A stretch of DNA of 64,000 bases from Streptomyces griseofuscus (lineage in GTDB: Bacteria > Actinomycetota > Actinomycetes > Streptomycetales > Streptomycetaceae): positions 5,704,001 through 5,768,000 of the forward strand of contig NZ_CP051006.1 in the NCBI RefSeq assembly GCF_014673495.1, written 5' to 3'. This document shows positions 8,475 to 19,085 of the stretch, in pieces. The notes beneath the pieces are model-generated. The model saw only the letters and a list, made by a program, of their open reading frames with translations. It did no database searches and was not told where the DNA came from. How positions within the stretch are numbered: the stretch's first letter is position 1; each line of letters starts with the position of its first letter. A program made the position numbers and the translations under genes.

Positions 8475-9365
8475 ATGTTCGGCCGCTGGCTGGGTAACCG
8501 GACGAACGGGATACAACCGGCGAGCCCTCTGGGGGCGGTTCGGACGCCGGCCGGTGCGGGGGTGATCGGCTGCCGGGTGGTCGATCCGGTCAACCAGCCC
8601 GTCACGGGCGCCGAGTTCACGGTCAGCGACACCATGGGGCGCAAGGTGGTGACCGGGGGGACGGATCCGTACGGATCGTTCCTGGCGACCGTGCCGGCGG
8701 GGGAGTACCGGCTCGCGGTGACGGCCGAGGGGTACACGCCCTACCGGGCCACCGCGCTGGTCGCTGAGGACACCCTCGCCTCGCTGGGCGATGTCACCCT
8801 CCAGGTCGCCCCGCCGCCGGAGCCCCCGGCGGCCGGCGAGTGGCAGCTCGACCCCGGACACTCCTCGATCGGTTTCACCGCGCGGCACATCGGCCTGGCC
8901 CGGATCCACGGGCGCTTCAACTCCTTCGCGGGCGCGGTGCGGATCGCCGAGCGGATCGAGCGGTCGGCGATGCATGTGGTGATCGACGCGGCGTCCATCG
9001 ACACCGGGGTGCGGATGCGCGACGACCATCTGCGGTCGGGGGACTTCCTGGACGTACGGCGGTTCCCCACGCTGGAGTTCTACAGCGATCGGCTCAGCCA
9101 CCGGGGCGGCAGCCGGTGGGTGGTCACCGGCGCGCTGTCGCTGCACGGAGTGACCCGCACGGTGACGCTCGACACCGAGTACCTCGGGCTCGGCAACGGC
9201 ATCGAGGGCGAGACGCGGACCGCCTGCCGGGCCACCACCGAGCTGCACCGGGACGACTTCACGGTCAGCTGGCAGTCGATGCTGGCCCGGGGGATCGCGG
9301 CGGTGGGGCCGAGCATCCGCGTCGACCTGGATGTCCAGCTCGTGCCCCAGGGGCCCACGGGCTGA
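8475..9365 (+). CDS. YceI family protein with N-terminal carboxypeptidase-regulatory-like domain
   Basis: Two-domain protein of 296 residues. About residues 30-110 form a carboxypeptidase-regulatory-like (CarboxypepD_reg/CNA-B type) beta sandwich (GCRVVDPVNQPVTGAEF, YGSFLATVPAGEYRLAVTA). About residues 120-290 are a YceI lipocalin-like barrel (WQLDPGHSSIGFTARHIGLA, GDFLDVRRFPTLEFYS, ALSLHGVTRTV). YceI barrels bind polyisoprenoid-like lipids. No signal peptide is visible, so this copy is probably cytoplasmic, unlike E. coli YceI. The start at 8475 is chosen for AGGGGTG (8462-8468); ATGs at 8427 and 8448 are possible. Divergent from the DUF3761 gene over 254 bases. Confidence 0.88.
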   Translation: MFGRWLGNRTNGIQPASPLGAVRTPAGAGVIGCRVVDPVNQPVTGAEFTVSDTMGRKVVTGGTDPYGSFLATVPAGEYRLAVTAEGYTPYRATALVAEDTLASLGDVTLQVAPPPEPPAAGEWQLDPGHSSIGFTARHIGLARIHGRFNSFAGAVRIAERIERSAMHVVIDAASIDTGVRMRDDHLRSGDFLDVRRFPTLEFYSDRLSHRGGSRWVVTGALSLHGVTRTVTLDTEYLGLGNGIEGETRTACRATTELHRDDFTVSWQSMLARGIAAVGPSIRVDLDVQLVPQGPTG

Positions 9366-9394
9366 CCTGGCGATTCGGTGCCACGGGCGTGCCG

Positions 9395-9400
9395 GACAAT
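9395..9400 (+). promoter_or_regulatory. -10 element of a leaderless transcript
   Basis: GACAAT ends 6 bases before the GTG at 9407. The same hexamer with the same spacing is found before hemW and era in this window. Confidence 0.45.
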
Positions 9401-9406
9401 GGCGGC

Positions 9407-9652
9407 GTGAGCGATGTGAGACATGTGCTGGTGCTGCCCGACCGGGACGCGGCGGAGGCGGTGGCGGAGGCGCTCGGGGAGCGGTTCGCCCTCGACGAGG
9501 AACCCCGGCTGCTCCGGGACGCGCTGGCCGGCGAGGACGATGCCGAGGACGCGCAGTGGCTGGTCGTACTGGCCGACGAGGAGCAGCGGCTGGACCCCCG
9601 CGAGCTGGACGAGTTCGCGGCGGAGTGGGACGGGTGGCGCGAGGAGCCGTGA
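9407..9652 (+). CDS. Small acidic protein of unknown function
   Basis: Product of 81 residues, very acidic (many Glu/Asp), with alternating hydrophobic stretches VRHVLVLPDRDAAEAVAEAL and QWLVVLADEE. There is no signal peptide, membrane helix or recognisable motif. The GTG start is supported by GACAAT placed 6 bases upstream, which predicts a leaderless mRNA. It stands between the YceI gene and holA and could be a small regulatory or scaffold protein; I do not recognise the family. Confidence 0.7.
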   Translation: MSDVRHVLVLPDRDAAEAVAEALGERFALDEEPRLLRDALAGEDDAEDAQWLVVLADEEQRLDPRELDEFAAEWDGWREEP

Positions 9653-9753
9653 GCCGCGGGAAGCCGTGACCCCGGGTGCCTCGTGCCGCTGGGAGCGGCG
9701 GTGGCGGCAGCGGGCCGGGGGCGTTGTCGGTGGGGCGTGGGATGCTTGGTGCG

Positions 9754-10743
9754 ATGGCCAGGAAGACTGCGAATGACGATGTTCTCGCCCCGGTGACGCT
9801 TGCCGTGGGCCAGGAGGACCTGCTGCTGGACCGCGCCGTGCGGGAGGTGGTGGCCGCCGCGCGCGCCGCCGACGCCGACACGGATGTACGGGACCTGACC
9901 CCGGACCAGTTGCAGCCCGGCACGCTCGCCGAGCTGACCAGCCCGTCACTGTTCGCCGAGCGCAAGGTCGTCGTCGTGCGCAACGCGCAGGATCTGTCGG
10001 CCGACACCGTCAAGGACGTGAAGGGGTACCTCGGCTCGCCCGCCGAGGAGATCACGCTGGTGCTGCTGCACGCGGGCGGCGCCAAGGGCAAGGGCCTGCT
10101 GGACGCCGCGCGCAAGGCGGGGGCGCGGGAGGTGGCCTGCCCGAAGATGACCAAGCCGGCGGACCGGCTGGCGTTCGTGCGGGGGGAGTTCCGTACGACG
10201 GGGCGGTCCGCGACGCCGGAGGCGTGCCAAGCGTTGTGCGACGCGATCGGGAGCGATCTGCGGGAGCTGGCCTCGGCGGTGGCGCAGTTGACCGCGGACG
10301 TCGAGGGGACCATCGACGAGGCCGTCGTCGGGCGTTACTACACCGGGCGGGCCGAGGCCTCCAGTTTCACGGTCGCGGACCGGGCGGTGGAGGGCCGTAC
10401 GGCGGAGGCGCTGGAGGCCCTTCGCTGGTCGCTGTCGACGGGGGTGGCGCCGGTGATGATCACGAGCGCGCTGGCCCAGGGGGTGCGGGCGATCGGGAAG
10501 CTGTCGTCCGCGCGGGGCGGGCGGCCGGGTGATCTCGCGCGGGAGCTGGGGATGCCGCCCTGGAAGATCGACCGGGTGCGGCAGCAGATGCGCGGCTGGA
10601 CGCCGGACGGGGTGTCGGTGGCGATGCGGGCGATCGCCGAGGCGGACGCGGGTGTGAAGGGCGGCGGCGACGACCCCGAGTACGCCCTGGAGAGAGCCGT
10701 CGTCACCATCGCCCGCGCGGCCCGCTCACGGGGTCGCGGCTAG
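9754..10743 (+). CDS. holA: DNA polymerase III subunit delta
   Basis: Delta subunit of the clamp loader, which opens the beta sliding clamp for loading onto DNA. The 329-residue product has the family's length and N-terminus: VTLAVGQEDLLLDRAVREV, then the clamp-contact region LAELTSPSLFAERKVVVV and VLLHAGGAKGKGLLDAARKAG; it lacks a full P-loop, as expected for delta. ATG 9754 (MARKTANDD) is chosen because this is where family similarity starts and GATGCT lies 7 bases upstream as a possible leaderless -10. It is convergent with rpsT across two hairpins. Confidence 0.93.
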   Translation: MARKTANDDVLAPVTLAVGQEDLLLDRAVREVVAAARAADADTDVRDLTPDQLQPGTLAELTSPSLFAERKVVVVRNAQDLSADTVKDVKGYLGSPAEEITLVLLHAGGAKGKGLLDAARKAGAREVACPKMTKPADRLAFVRGEFRTTGRSATPEACQALCDAIGSDLRELASAVAQLTADVEGTIDEAVVGRYYTGRAEASSFTVADRAVEGRTAEALEALRWSLSTGVAPVMITSALAQGVRAIGKLSSARGGRPGDLARELGMPPWKIDRVRQQMRGWTPDGVSVAMRAIAEADAGVKGGGDDPEYALERAVVTIARAARSRGRG

Positions 10744-10770
10744 CATTCATAAAGCCGTCCTCCGGCATGC

Positions 10771-10819
10771 CGAGAACCCCACCTCCCGCCCTGGGGAAGG
10801 GCGGGTGACGGGGTTCTCG
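10771..10819. terminator. Bidirectional terminator between holA and rpsT
   Basis: Long hairpin: CGAGAACCCC (10771-10780) pairs with GGGGTTCTCG (10810-10819), and CCCGCCC (10785-10791) with GGGCGGG (10799-10805). It lies between converging genes and can serve either. Confidence 0.8.
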
Positions 10820-10831
10820 GTTCACGATGCT

Positions 10832-10873
10832 GAAGCCTCACCCGCGTGGCGAACGCAGGCCGCGTGAGGCTTC
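10832..10873. terminator. Second inverted repeat between holA and rpsT
   Basis: GAAGCCTCAC (10832-10841) pairs with GTGAGGCTTC (10864-10873). It is probably the rpsT-side terminator of the tandem pair. Confidence 0.6.
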
Positions 10874-10946
10874 GGGGCTGCCGGTCGGGAGCGGATGAGA
10901 GAGGGCCCGCTCTTGGTCTTTCCGGCGGTCAGATCAAAGGGGTTGT

Positions 10947-11213
10947 TCAGCCCTTGATGGACGCGACCTTGGAAGCAAGCGCCGACTTCTTGTTGGCGGC
11001 CTGGTTCTTGTGGATGACGCCCTTGGAGACGGCCTTGTCGAGCGCACGCGCCGCGGCGCGCTGCAGCTCGGTCGCCTTGGCGGTGTCACCCGCGGCAGCG
11101 GCCTCGCGGGCCTTGCGGATCGCGGTCTTCAGGGAGGACTTGACGGCCTTGTTGCGCAGCCGAGCCTTCTCGTTGGTCTTGATCCGCTTGATCTGGGACT
11201 TGATGTTCGCCAC
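10947..11213 (-). CDS. rpsT: 30S ribosomal protein S20
   Basis: The 88-residue, lysine/arginine/alanine-rich helical protein begins MANIKSQIKRIKTNEKAR, the S20 hallmark, and contains AARALDKAVSKGVIHKNQAA. S20 binds 16S rRNA early in assembly of the small subunit. The gene is single, reads away from lepA, and has its own sigma-70-like promoter at 11322-11351. Two hairpins end it against holA. Identification is certain. Confidence 0.98.
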   Translation of the reverse strand: MANIKSQIKRIKTNEKARLRNKAVKSSLKTAIRKAREAAAAGDTAKATELQRAAARALDKAVSKGVIHKNQAANKKSALASKVASIKG

Positions 11214-11321
11214 GAAGGAGCCTTTTCAGGTTCAGGCGCGGGGCCGCAGGGGTCCCGTGCCGGTGATCCAAAATTTCTCTGATCGTGCCTCGGGCCGAGA
11301 GGGCATGAGGCACAGCCATCT

Positions 11322-11351
11322 ACAGTACCAGTGGCCCTGCGAGCGGCCCAA
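11322..11351 (-). promoter_or_regulatory. Probable rpsT promoter
   Basis: On the minus strand, -35 TTGGGC (11351-11346) and -10 TACTGT (11327-11322) are separated by 18 bases, giving a leader of about 100 bases before rpsT. Confidence 0.55.
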
Positions 11352-11440
11352 AACGCCCTTCGGTCCCTCCGCGTGGGACCATGGAGACTACGTATCGATC
11401 CGACCCGAGGCATAAGGCGCCTCAAGAGACAGGACCCTGC

Positions 11441-13315
11441 GTGCCCGCGACCCCTAACCACGTGCCCGAGCCGAGCCGTACCGCCCCGGCGCTGATCCGC
11501 AATTTCTGCATCATCGCGCACATCGACCACGGCAAGTCCACGCTCGCCGACCGGATGCTCCAGCTGACCGGTGTGGTCGAGCAGCGGCAGATGCGTGCTC
11601 AGTACCTCGACCGGATGGACATCGAGCGCGAGCGCGGCATCACGATCAAGTCCCAGGCGGTGCGTCTGCCCTGGGCCCCCACCGAGGGCCCCGACCAGGG
11701 CACGACGCACATCCTCAACATGATCGACACCCCGGGGCACGTCGACTTCACCTATGAGGTCTCGCGGTCGCTGGCCGCCTGCGAGGGGACCGTCCTCCTC
11801 GTCGACGCCGCCCAGGGCATCGAGGCGCAGACCCTCGCCAACCTCTACCTGGCGATGGAGAACGACCTCAAGATCATCCCCGTGCTCAACAAGATCGATC
11901 TGCCGGCCGCCCAGCCGGAGAAGTTCGCCGAGGAGCTGGCGAACCTGATCGGCTGCCAGCCGGAGGACGTGCTCAAGGTCTCCGCCAAGACGGGTCTGGG
12001 TGTCGAGGCGCTGCTGGACAAGGTCGTCGAGGAGATCCCGGCCCCGGTCGGGGTCGCCGACGCCCCCGCCCGCGCGATGATCTTCGACTCGGTCTATGAC
12101 TCCTACCGCGGTGTCGTGACGTACGTCCGTGTCATCGACGGCCAGCTCAACAAGCGCGAGCGCATCAAGATGATGTCGACCGGCGCGACCCACGAGCTGC
12201 TGGAGATCGGCGTCAGCTCACCCGAGATGCTCCCGGCCGACGGCCTGGGCGTCGGCGAGGTGGGCTACCTGATCACCGGTGTGAAGGACGTCCGCCAGTC
12301 CAAGGTCGGTGACACCGTCACCAGCCAGAGCAAGGGCGCCACCGAGGCCCTCGGCGGTTACAAGGACCCGAAGCCGATGGTGTTCTCGGGCCTGTATCCG
12401 CTGGACGGCTCCGACTACCCCGAGCTGCGCGAGGCCCTGGACAAGCTCCAGCTCAACGATGCCGCCCTGGTCTACGAGCCGGAGACCTCCGCCGCCCTCG
12501 GCTTCGGCTTCCGCGTCGGCTTCCTCGGTCTGCTGCACCTGGACGTGATCCGCGAGCGCCTGGAGCGCGAGTTCGGTCTCGACCTGATCGCCACCGCCCC
12601 GAACGTGGTCTACCGCGTGGTCATGGAGGACGGCGCCGAGTACACGGTGACCAACCCGAGCGAGTTCCCCGAGGGGAAGATCGACGAGGTCTACGAGCCG
12701 GTCGTACGGGCCACGATCCTCGCGCCCACCGAGTTCATCGGCGCGATCATGGAGCTGTGCCAGACCCGGCGCGGCACCCTGCTCGGCATGGACTACCTCT
12801 CCGAGGACCGCGTCGAGATCCGCTACACGCTGCCCCTCGCGGAGATCGTCTTCGACTTCTTCGACCAGCTGAAGTCCAAGACCCGCGGCTACGCCTCGCT
12901 CGACTACGAGCCCACCGGCGAGCAGTCCAGCAGCCTGGTCAAGGTCGACATCCTGCTGCACGGCGACAAGGTGGACGCCTTCTCGGCGATCACCCACAAG
13001 GACCAGGCGTACGCGTACGGCGTACGGCTCGTCGCCAAGCTCAGGGAGCTGATCCCGCGGCAGAGCTTCGAGGTGCCGGTCCAGGCGGCCGTCGGCTCCC
13101 GGGTGATCGCCCGCGAGACCATCCGCGCCATCCGCAAGGACGTCCTCGCCAAGTGCTACGGCGGCGACATCTCCCGTAAGCGCAAGCTGCTGGAGAAGCA
13201 GAAGGAAGGCAAGAAGCGGATGAAGATGGTGGGTTCGGTGGAGGTTCCGCAGGAGGCCTTCATCGCCGTCCTGTCCAGCGATGACAGCGCGGGGTCGGCC
13301 AAGGGCAAGAAGTAA
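11441..13315 (+). CDS. lepA: Elongation factor 4 (LepA back-translocase)
   Basis: Translational GTPase of 624 residues that acts on the ribosome, probably rescuing or assembling it under stress. The GTPase domain has AHIDHGKST (G1), DTPGHVDF (G3) and NKIDL (G4). EF-G-like domains II, III and V and the LepA-specific C-terminal domain (from about residue 500, through RKRKLLEKQKEGKKRMK) follow. The GTG at 11441 (VPATPNH) is chosen as the conserved N-terminus with AGGA upstream; an ATG at 11381 would add 20 unconserved residues. A strong hairpin follows at 13354-13390. Confidence 0.97.
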   Translation: MPATPNHVPEPSRTAPALIRNFCIIAHIDHGKSTLADRMLQLTGVVEQRQMRAQYLDRMDIERERGITIKSQAVRLPWAPTEGPDQGTTHILNMIDTPGHVDFTYEVSRSLAACEGTVLLVDAAQGIEAQTLANLYLAMENDLKIIPVLNKIDLPAAQPEKFAEELANLIGCQPEDVLKVSAKTGLGVEALLDKVVEEIPAPVGVADAPARAMIFDSVYDSYRGVVTYVRVIDGQLNKRERIKMMSTGATHELLEIGVSSPEMLPADGLGVGEVGYLITGVKDVRQSKVGDTVTSQSKGATEALGGYKDPKPMVFSGLYPLDGSDYPELREALDKLQLNDAALVYEPETSAALGFGFRVGFLGLLHLDVIRERLEREFGLDLIATAPNVVYRVVMEDGAEYTVTNPSEFPEGKIDEVYEPVVRATILAPTEFIGAIMELCQTRRGTLLGMDYLSEDRVEIRYTLPLAEIVFDFFDQLKSKTRGYASLDYEPTGEQSSSLVKVDILLHGDKVDAFSAITHKDQAYAYGVRLVAKLRELIPRQSFEVPVQAAVGSRVIARETIRAIRKDVLAKCYGGDISRKRKLLEKQKEGKKRMKMVGSVEVPQEAFIAVLSSDDSAGSAKGKK

Positions 13316-13353
13316 CCGAAGGTAACAAACGGTTGCGTCCACAAAACGGACAG

Positions 13354-13390
13354 CAGGGGGCCCGTCGTGCGAAAGCGCGGCGGGCCCCTG
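13354..13390 (+). terminator. Terminator after lepA
   Basis: A 16-bp stem with one bulged G and a GAAA tetraloop (13371-13374), starting 38 bases after the lepA stop. Confidence 0.8.
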
Positions 13391-13490
13391 TGCGTGGGTG
13401 CGGTCACTCCGCGTCGACACTGAGGGGAAAGAGACAGGGTGAAGCCCCTTACGCAGCGGGCGGTCGCGCCTTACTCTGATGCCTGCTCGA

Positions 13491-13510
13491 TAGTTACTCG
13501 CGAGTTAAAC
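13491..13510. promoter_or_regulatory. Operator-like inverted repeat upstream of the acyl-CoA ligase gene
   Basis: TAGTTACTCG-CGAGTTAAAC centres on a perfect ACTCG/CGAGT palindrome, and the right half (GAGTTAA) recurs at about 13532. The shape suits a TetR-type regulator of fatty-acid genes; the cognate protein is not in the window. Confidence 0.45.
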
Positions 13511-13586
13511 AACAGCTCGAACCCCACCGTGAGTTAACCCAGCCGCACGAGTACCAACCGCGCTGTCGCGGGCCCCGGAGGATGTC

Positions 13587-15464
<1,878 letters not shown>

Positions 15465-15619
15465 GGCTCCCGCTCGGGTCCGGCTCAGGGGCGCGTTTTT
15501 GGCCACCAGCGCTCGAAAAGGTTCCCCTTACGATGCCGTCCTAGCACGCTTCTCGGCCATGCGTGGCCACTTCGGTGACTTCACGCTTATGCGCGATCCC
15601 CGTCTGTCACCCTGGCCGC

Positions 15620-17422
15620 ATGGACATGGCGGCCATACCCACGCAGCGGGAGACGGCGGGCCGGGCGCGCGGGCACGCCGCGCTGCCCGGCAGTCCGCTC
15701 GCGCCGGGCTCCGCGCGGGCCCTGGTGCGGGCCGCGCTGGCCGACGCACCCGTGGCGCCCCGGCTCGTCGACGACGCCATGGCGGTCGTCAGCGAGCTGG
15801 TCACCAACGCCGTGGTGCACGCGGGCACCGAGATATCCCTCGACTGGTGCCTGGAGGACGGCGGAACGTTCCTGGTCGAGGTCGGGGACCAGCACCCGGC
15901 CCGGCCACCGCGGGACGCGACCGCGGGCGAGCCGTCGTACGACACCCTGGAGTACGGCCGCGGGCTGCGCCTGGTCGGGGCGCTCGCCGAGTCCTGGGGG
16001 GTCACCTACCGCACCGGCGCCAAGTCGGTGTGGGCCAGGCTGCCCCGGGGCGGCAGCGAGCCGCCGGCCGGTGCCGGAGCCCAGGACGCGCTGGAGGTCG
16101 CCGAGGCGCTGGCCCCGCAGTCGCAGCGCACGGACAGCGACCGGGACTGGCTCGGCCGGGGCGCGCTGTCCTTCCTCGCCGAGGCGTCCGACCTGCTCGC
16201 GGGCCAGCTGGACGAGAACCTGGTCACGGCCCTCACCGGCCAGCTGATCGTGCCCCGGCTCGCCGACTGGTGCGCGGTGTGGCTGGAGGACGAGGCGTCG
16301 GCGCGCGGCGGGTCGTACGACGGCCCGGCGCGGGTCTGGCACGCCAGCGAGAACCGCATCGAGGAACTGCGCCGCACCCTGGAGAAGGAGCCGCCGCTGC
16401 CGGGGGACGGGGTCGGCTTCGGGCCCTCGCCCTACCCCTGGCCCGGTGACGCGCTGGGCGCCCAGGGCGCGGACGGTACGGCGCTTGCGTACCGGCTGGT
16501 CGCGGGCGGGCGGCCACTGGGCACGCTGGTCATCGGGCGGTGCGGGCTCGCGCGCTTCCCCGACGAGATCACCGGCCTGGTGGAGGATCTGGGCCGCCGG
16601 GTGGCCCTCGCCATCGGCGCGGCCCGGCAGTACGCCCGGCAGGCCACCATCAGCGCCATCCTCCAGCGCGGGCTGCTGCCCGGCGCGGTCGCCGAGATCC
16701 CCGGGATGAGCAGCGCGCTGGTCTACGAGCCGTGCGACAAGAGCGGCCCCAGCGGCGACTTCTACGACCTGTTCCCGGCGGGCGACGGCCGCTGGTGCTT
16801 CGCGATCGGCGATGTGCAGGGCAAGGGCCCGGAGGCGGCGGTCGTGATCGGCCTCGCCCGGCCCTGGCTGCGGCTGCTCGCCCGCGAGGGCTACCGGGTC
16901 GCCGATGTCCTCGACCGCCTCAACCAGCTCCTCCTGGACGACGCCACGGAGGCCGCCGACGCCGCGGCGCGCGCCCTGGTCGCGGTGGACGGCCGCGGGG
17001 AGGGCCCGCAGACGCGTTTCCTCTCGCTCCTGTACGGCGAGCTGATCCCGTACGAGGGCGGGGTCCGCTGCACCCTCGCCTCCGCCGGACATCCCCTGCC
17101 GCTGGTCCTCGGCCCCGACGGTACGGTGCGCACCGCGGCCCGCCCGCAGACGCTGCTCGGCGTGGTCGAGGACGAGACCTACACCAGCGAGACGCTGGAC
17201 CTCGGGCCCGGCGACAGCCTGCTGTGCGTCACCGACGGTGTGACCGAACGCCGTCGCGGCCCCCACCAGTTCGACGACTCCGACGGCCTCGCCACCGCCC
17301 TCGCCTCCTGCGCCGGCCTGACCGCCGACGAGATCGCCGAAAGGATCCGCCACCTGGTCCACACCTTCGGCGAGGCTCCTCCGGAGGACGACCTGGCCCT
17401 GCTGGTGCTCCAGGCGGAGTGA
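15620..17422 (+). CDS. SpoIIE-family serine phosphatase with anti-sigma-like ATPase domain
   Basis: About 600 residues in three parts. Residues 25-150 are a HATPase (RsbW/SpoIIAB-like) domain with VVSELVTNAVVHAG and YGRGLRLVGAL; about 175-370 form a GAF-like sensory region; about 390-600 are a PP2C/SpoIIE phosphatase with metal-binding motifs SGDFYDLF and IGDVQGKGPEAA, then LCVTDGVTERR. Such proteins act in partner-switching control of sigma factors in Streptomyces by both phosphorylating and dephosphorylating anti-anti-sigma proteins. No partner gene is adjacent. ATG 15620 is chosen; 15626 is equally possible, and neither has a clear ribosome-binding site. Confidence 0.87.
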   Translation: MDMAAIPTQRETAGRARGHAALPGSPLAPGSARALVRAALADAPVAPRLVDDAMAVVSELVTNAVVHAGTEISLDWCLEDGGTFLVEVGDQHPARPPRDATAGEPSYDTLEYGRGLRLVGALAESWGVTYRTGAKSVWARLPRGGSEPPAGAGAQDALEVAEALAPQSQRTDSDRDWLGRGALSFLAEASDLLAGQLDENLVTALTGQLIVPRLADWCAVWLEDEASARGGSYDGPARVWHASENRIEELRRTLEKEPPLPGDGVGFGPSPYPWPGDALGAQGADGTALAYRLVAGGRPLGTLVIGRCGLARFPDEITGLVEDLGRRVALAIGAARQYARQATISAILQRGLLPGAVAEIPGMSSALVYEPCDKSGPSGDFYDLFPAGDGRWCFAIGDVQGKGPEAAVVIGLARPWLRLLAREGYRVADVLDRLNQLLLDDATEAADAAARALVAVDGRGEGPQTRFLSLLYGELIPYEGGVRCTLASAGHPLPLVLGPDGTVRTAARPQTLLGVVEDETYTSETLDLGPGDSLLCVTDGVTERRRGPHQFDDSDGLATALASCAGLTADEIAERIRHLVHTFGEAPPEDDLALLVLQAE

Positions 17423-17786
17423 GAGGGCGTTACGGGCGGGGTCCGGCGGGCGTTGGTACGAAGAGGGGCCGGCGGATCGGGTGTCGGCCGTGACGGGGCC
17501 TGGCGGATCGGGTGGCGGTCGTGGCGGGCGTCGACGGGCGGGCGGGCGCCGGTCTTGCGGCCCGCCGGGCAGGGCCGGGGCGGTCCGGAGGAGGCGGGGC
17601 TGCCGGGTCTTTGTCTCATCGAGGGCGCCGGGCCCCCGGGCCCGGCCTACCCGGTGCCGGGCGGCCGGGCCCCGTGGCGGTCGGGCCCCGGCCGCCGCCG
17701 TTCTCCGGCGGCCAGGCGCTACCCCCGCCCCCGCCCCCGCCGTGCTCGGCGCCCGGGGAATCCCGGCGGTGCTGGACAATGGGCCT
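17423..17786. other. 364-base GC-rich gap without a supported gene
   Basis: The stretch is extremely GC-rich with short G-runs and a duplicated GGCGGATCGGGT (about 17470 and 17505). Frames open through it are a by-product of composition. The only signal I can support is the hemW -10 hexamer at its right end. Confidence 0.5.
17775..17780 (+). promoter_or_regulatory. -10 element of leaderless hemW transcript
   Basis: GACAAT ends 6 bases before the hemW ATG at 17787; no ribosome-binding site is present. Confidence 0.5.
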
Positions 17787-19019
17787 ATGCCTTCCGCACT
17801 CCCCGACGGTGAGCCCGTACCCGACGACGGCGCGTTGCCCCCGCACGCGCTCGACGGGGCGGGGGAGCGTCCGCTCGGTTTCTATCTGCATGTCCCGTAC
17901 TGCGCGACCCGCTGCGGGTACTGCGACTTCAACACGTACACCGCGACCGAGCTGCGCGGCACCGGCGGGGTGCTGGCGTCCCGTGACAACTACGCCGAGA
18001 CGCTGGTCGACGAGGTCCGGCTGGCCCGCAAAGTGCTCGGGGACGATCCCCGGCCGGTGCGCACGGTGTTCGTCGGCGGCGGTACGCCCACGCTGCTGGC
18101 CGCCGACGATCTCGTACGGATGCTGGCGGCGATCCGTGACGAGTTCGGGCTCGCCCCGGACGCCGAGGTCACCACGGAGGCGAACCCCGAGTCGGTCGAC
18201 CCGGCCTATCTCGCGACCCTCCGCGCGGGCGGCTTCAACCGGATCTCCTTCGGGATGCAGAGCGCGCGGCAGCATGTGCTGAAGATCCTCGACCGCACCC
18301 ACACCCCCGGCCGCCCGGAGGCGTGTGTCGCGGAGGCCCGTGCGGCGGGCTTCGCGCATGTGAACCTCGACCTGATCTACGGCACCCCCGGCGAGAGCGA
18401 CGACGACTGGCGGGCCTCCCTCGACGCGGCGATCGGCGCAGGACCCGACCACGTCAGCGCGTACGCCCTCATCGTGGAGGAGGGCACGCAGCTCGCGCGC
18501 CGGATCCGCCGGGGCGAGGTCCCGATGACCGACGACGACGTCCATGCCGACCGCTATCTGATCGCCGAGGAGACCCTCTCCGCGGCGGGCTTCGACTGGT
18601 ACGAGGTCTCCAACTGGGCCACCTCCGAGGCGGGCCGCTGTCTGCACAACGAGCTGTACTGGCGCGGCGCGGACTGGTGGGGCGCGGGCCCCGGCGCGCA
18701 CTCCCATGTGGGCGGCGTGCGCTGGTGGAACGTGAAGCACCCCGGCGCGTACGCCTCCGCCCTGGCTGCGGGCCGCTCCCCGGGCGCGGGCCGCGAGCTG
18801 CTGTCCGCGGAGGACCGCCGCGTCGAGCGCATCCTGCTGGAACTCCGGCTGCGCGAGGGCGTCCCGCTCTCCCTGTTGAAGGAACCGGGCCTCGCCGCCT
18901 CCCGCCGCGCCCTGTCCGACGGCCTCCTCCAGCAGACGCCGTACGCCGAGGGCCGCGCCACCCTCACCCTGCGCGGCCGCCTGCTGGCGGACGCGGTGGT
19001 ACGGGACCTGGTGGACTGA
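17787..19019 (+). CDS. hemW: Radical SAM heme chaperone HemW (coproporphyrinogen III oxidase-like)
   Basis: The 410-residue radical SAM protein binds a 4Fe-4S cluster through CATRCGYCDF (C-x3-C-x2-C, about residues 37-44) near the N-terminus and has GGGTPTLL, FGMQSARQHVLK and the C-terminal HemN-type domain (WWGAGPGAHSHVGG). HemW transfers heme to membrane proteins and lacks HemN's oxidase activity; the cluster form without the extra HemN cysteine favours HemW. The ATG is supported by a leaderless -10 (GACAAT). A palindrome CACCCGGCCGGGTG (19021-19034) directly after the stop may act as a weak terminator. Confidence 0.92.
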   Translation: MPSALPDGEPVPDDGALPPHALDGAGERPLGFYLHVPYCATRCGYCDFNTYTATELRGTGGVLASRDNYAETLVDEVRLARKVLGDDPRPVRTVFVGGGTPTLLAADDLVRMLAAIRDEFGLAPDAEVTTEANPESVDPAYLATLRAGGFNRISFGMQSARQHVLKILDRTHTPGRPEACVAEARAAGFAHVNLDLIYGTPGESDDDWRASLDAAIGAGPDHVSAYALIVEEGTQLARRIRRGEVPMTDDDVHADRYLIAEETLSAAGFDWYEVSNWATSEAGRCLHNELYWRGADWWGAGPGAHSHVGGVRWWNVKHPGAYASALAAGRSPGAGRELLSAEDRRVERILLELRLREGVPLSLLKEPGLAASRRALSDGLLQQTPYAEGRATLTLRGRLLADAVVRDLVD

Positions 19020-19085
19020 TCACCCGGCCGGGTGAACCCCTACGGGAGCCCGGCCGGTGAGCGGCTCACTTCGTAGGGTGCGGCT

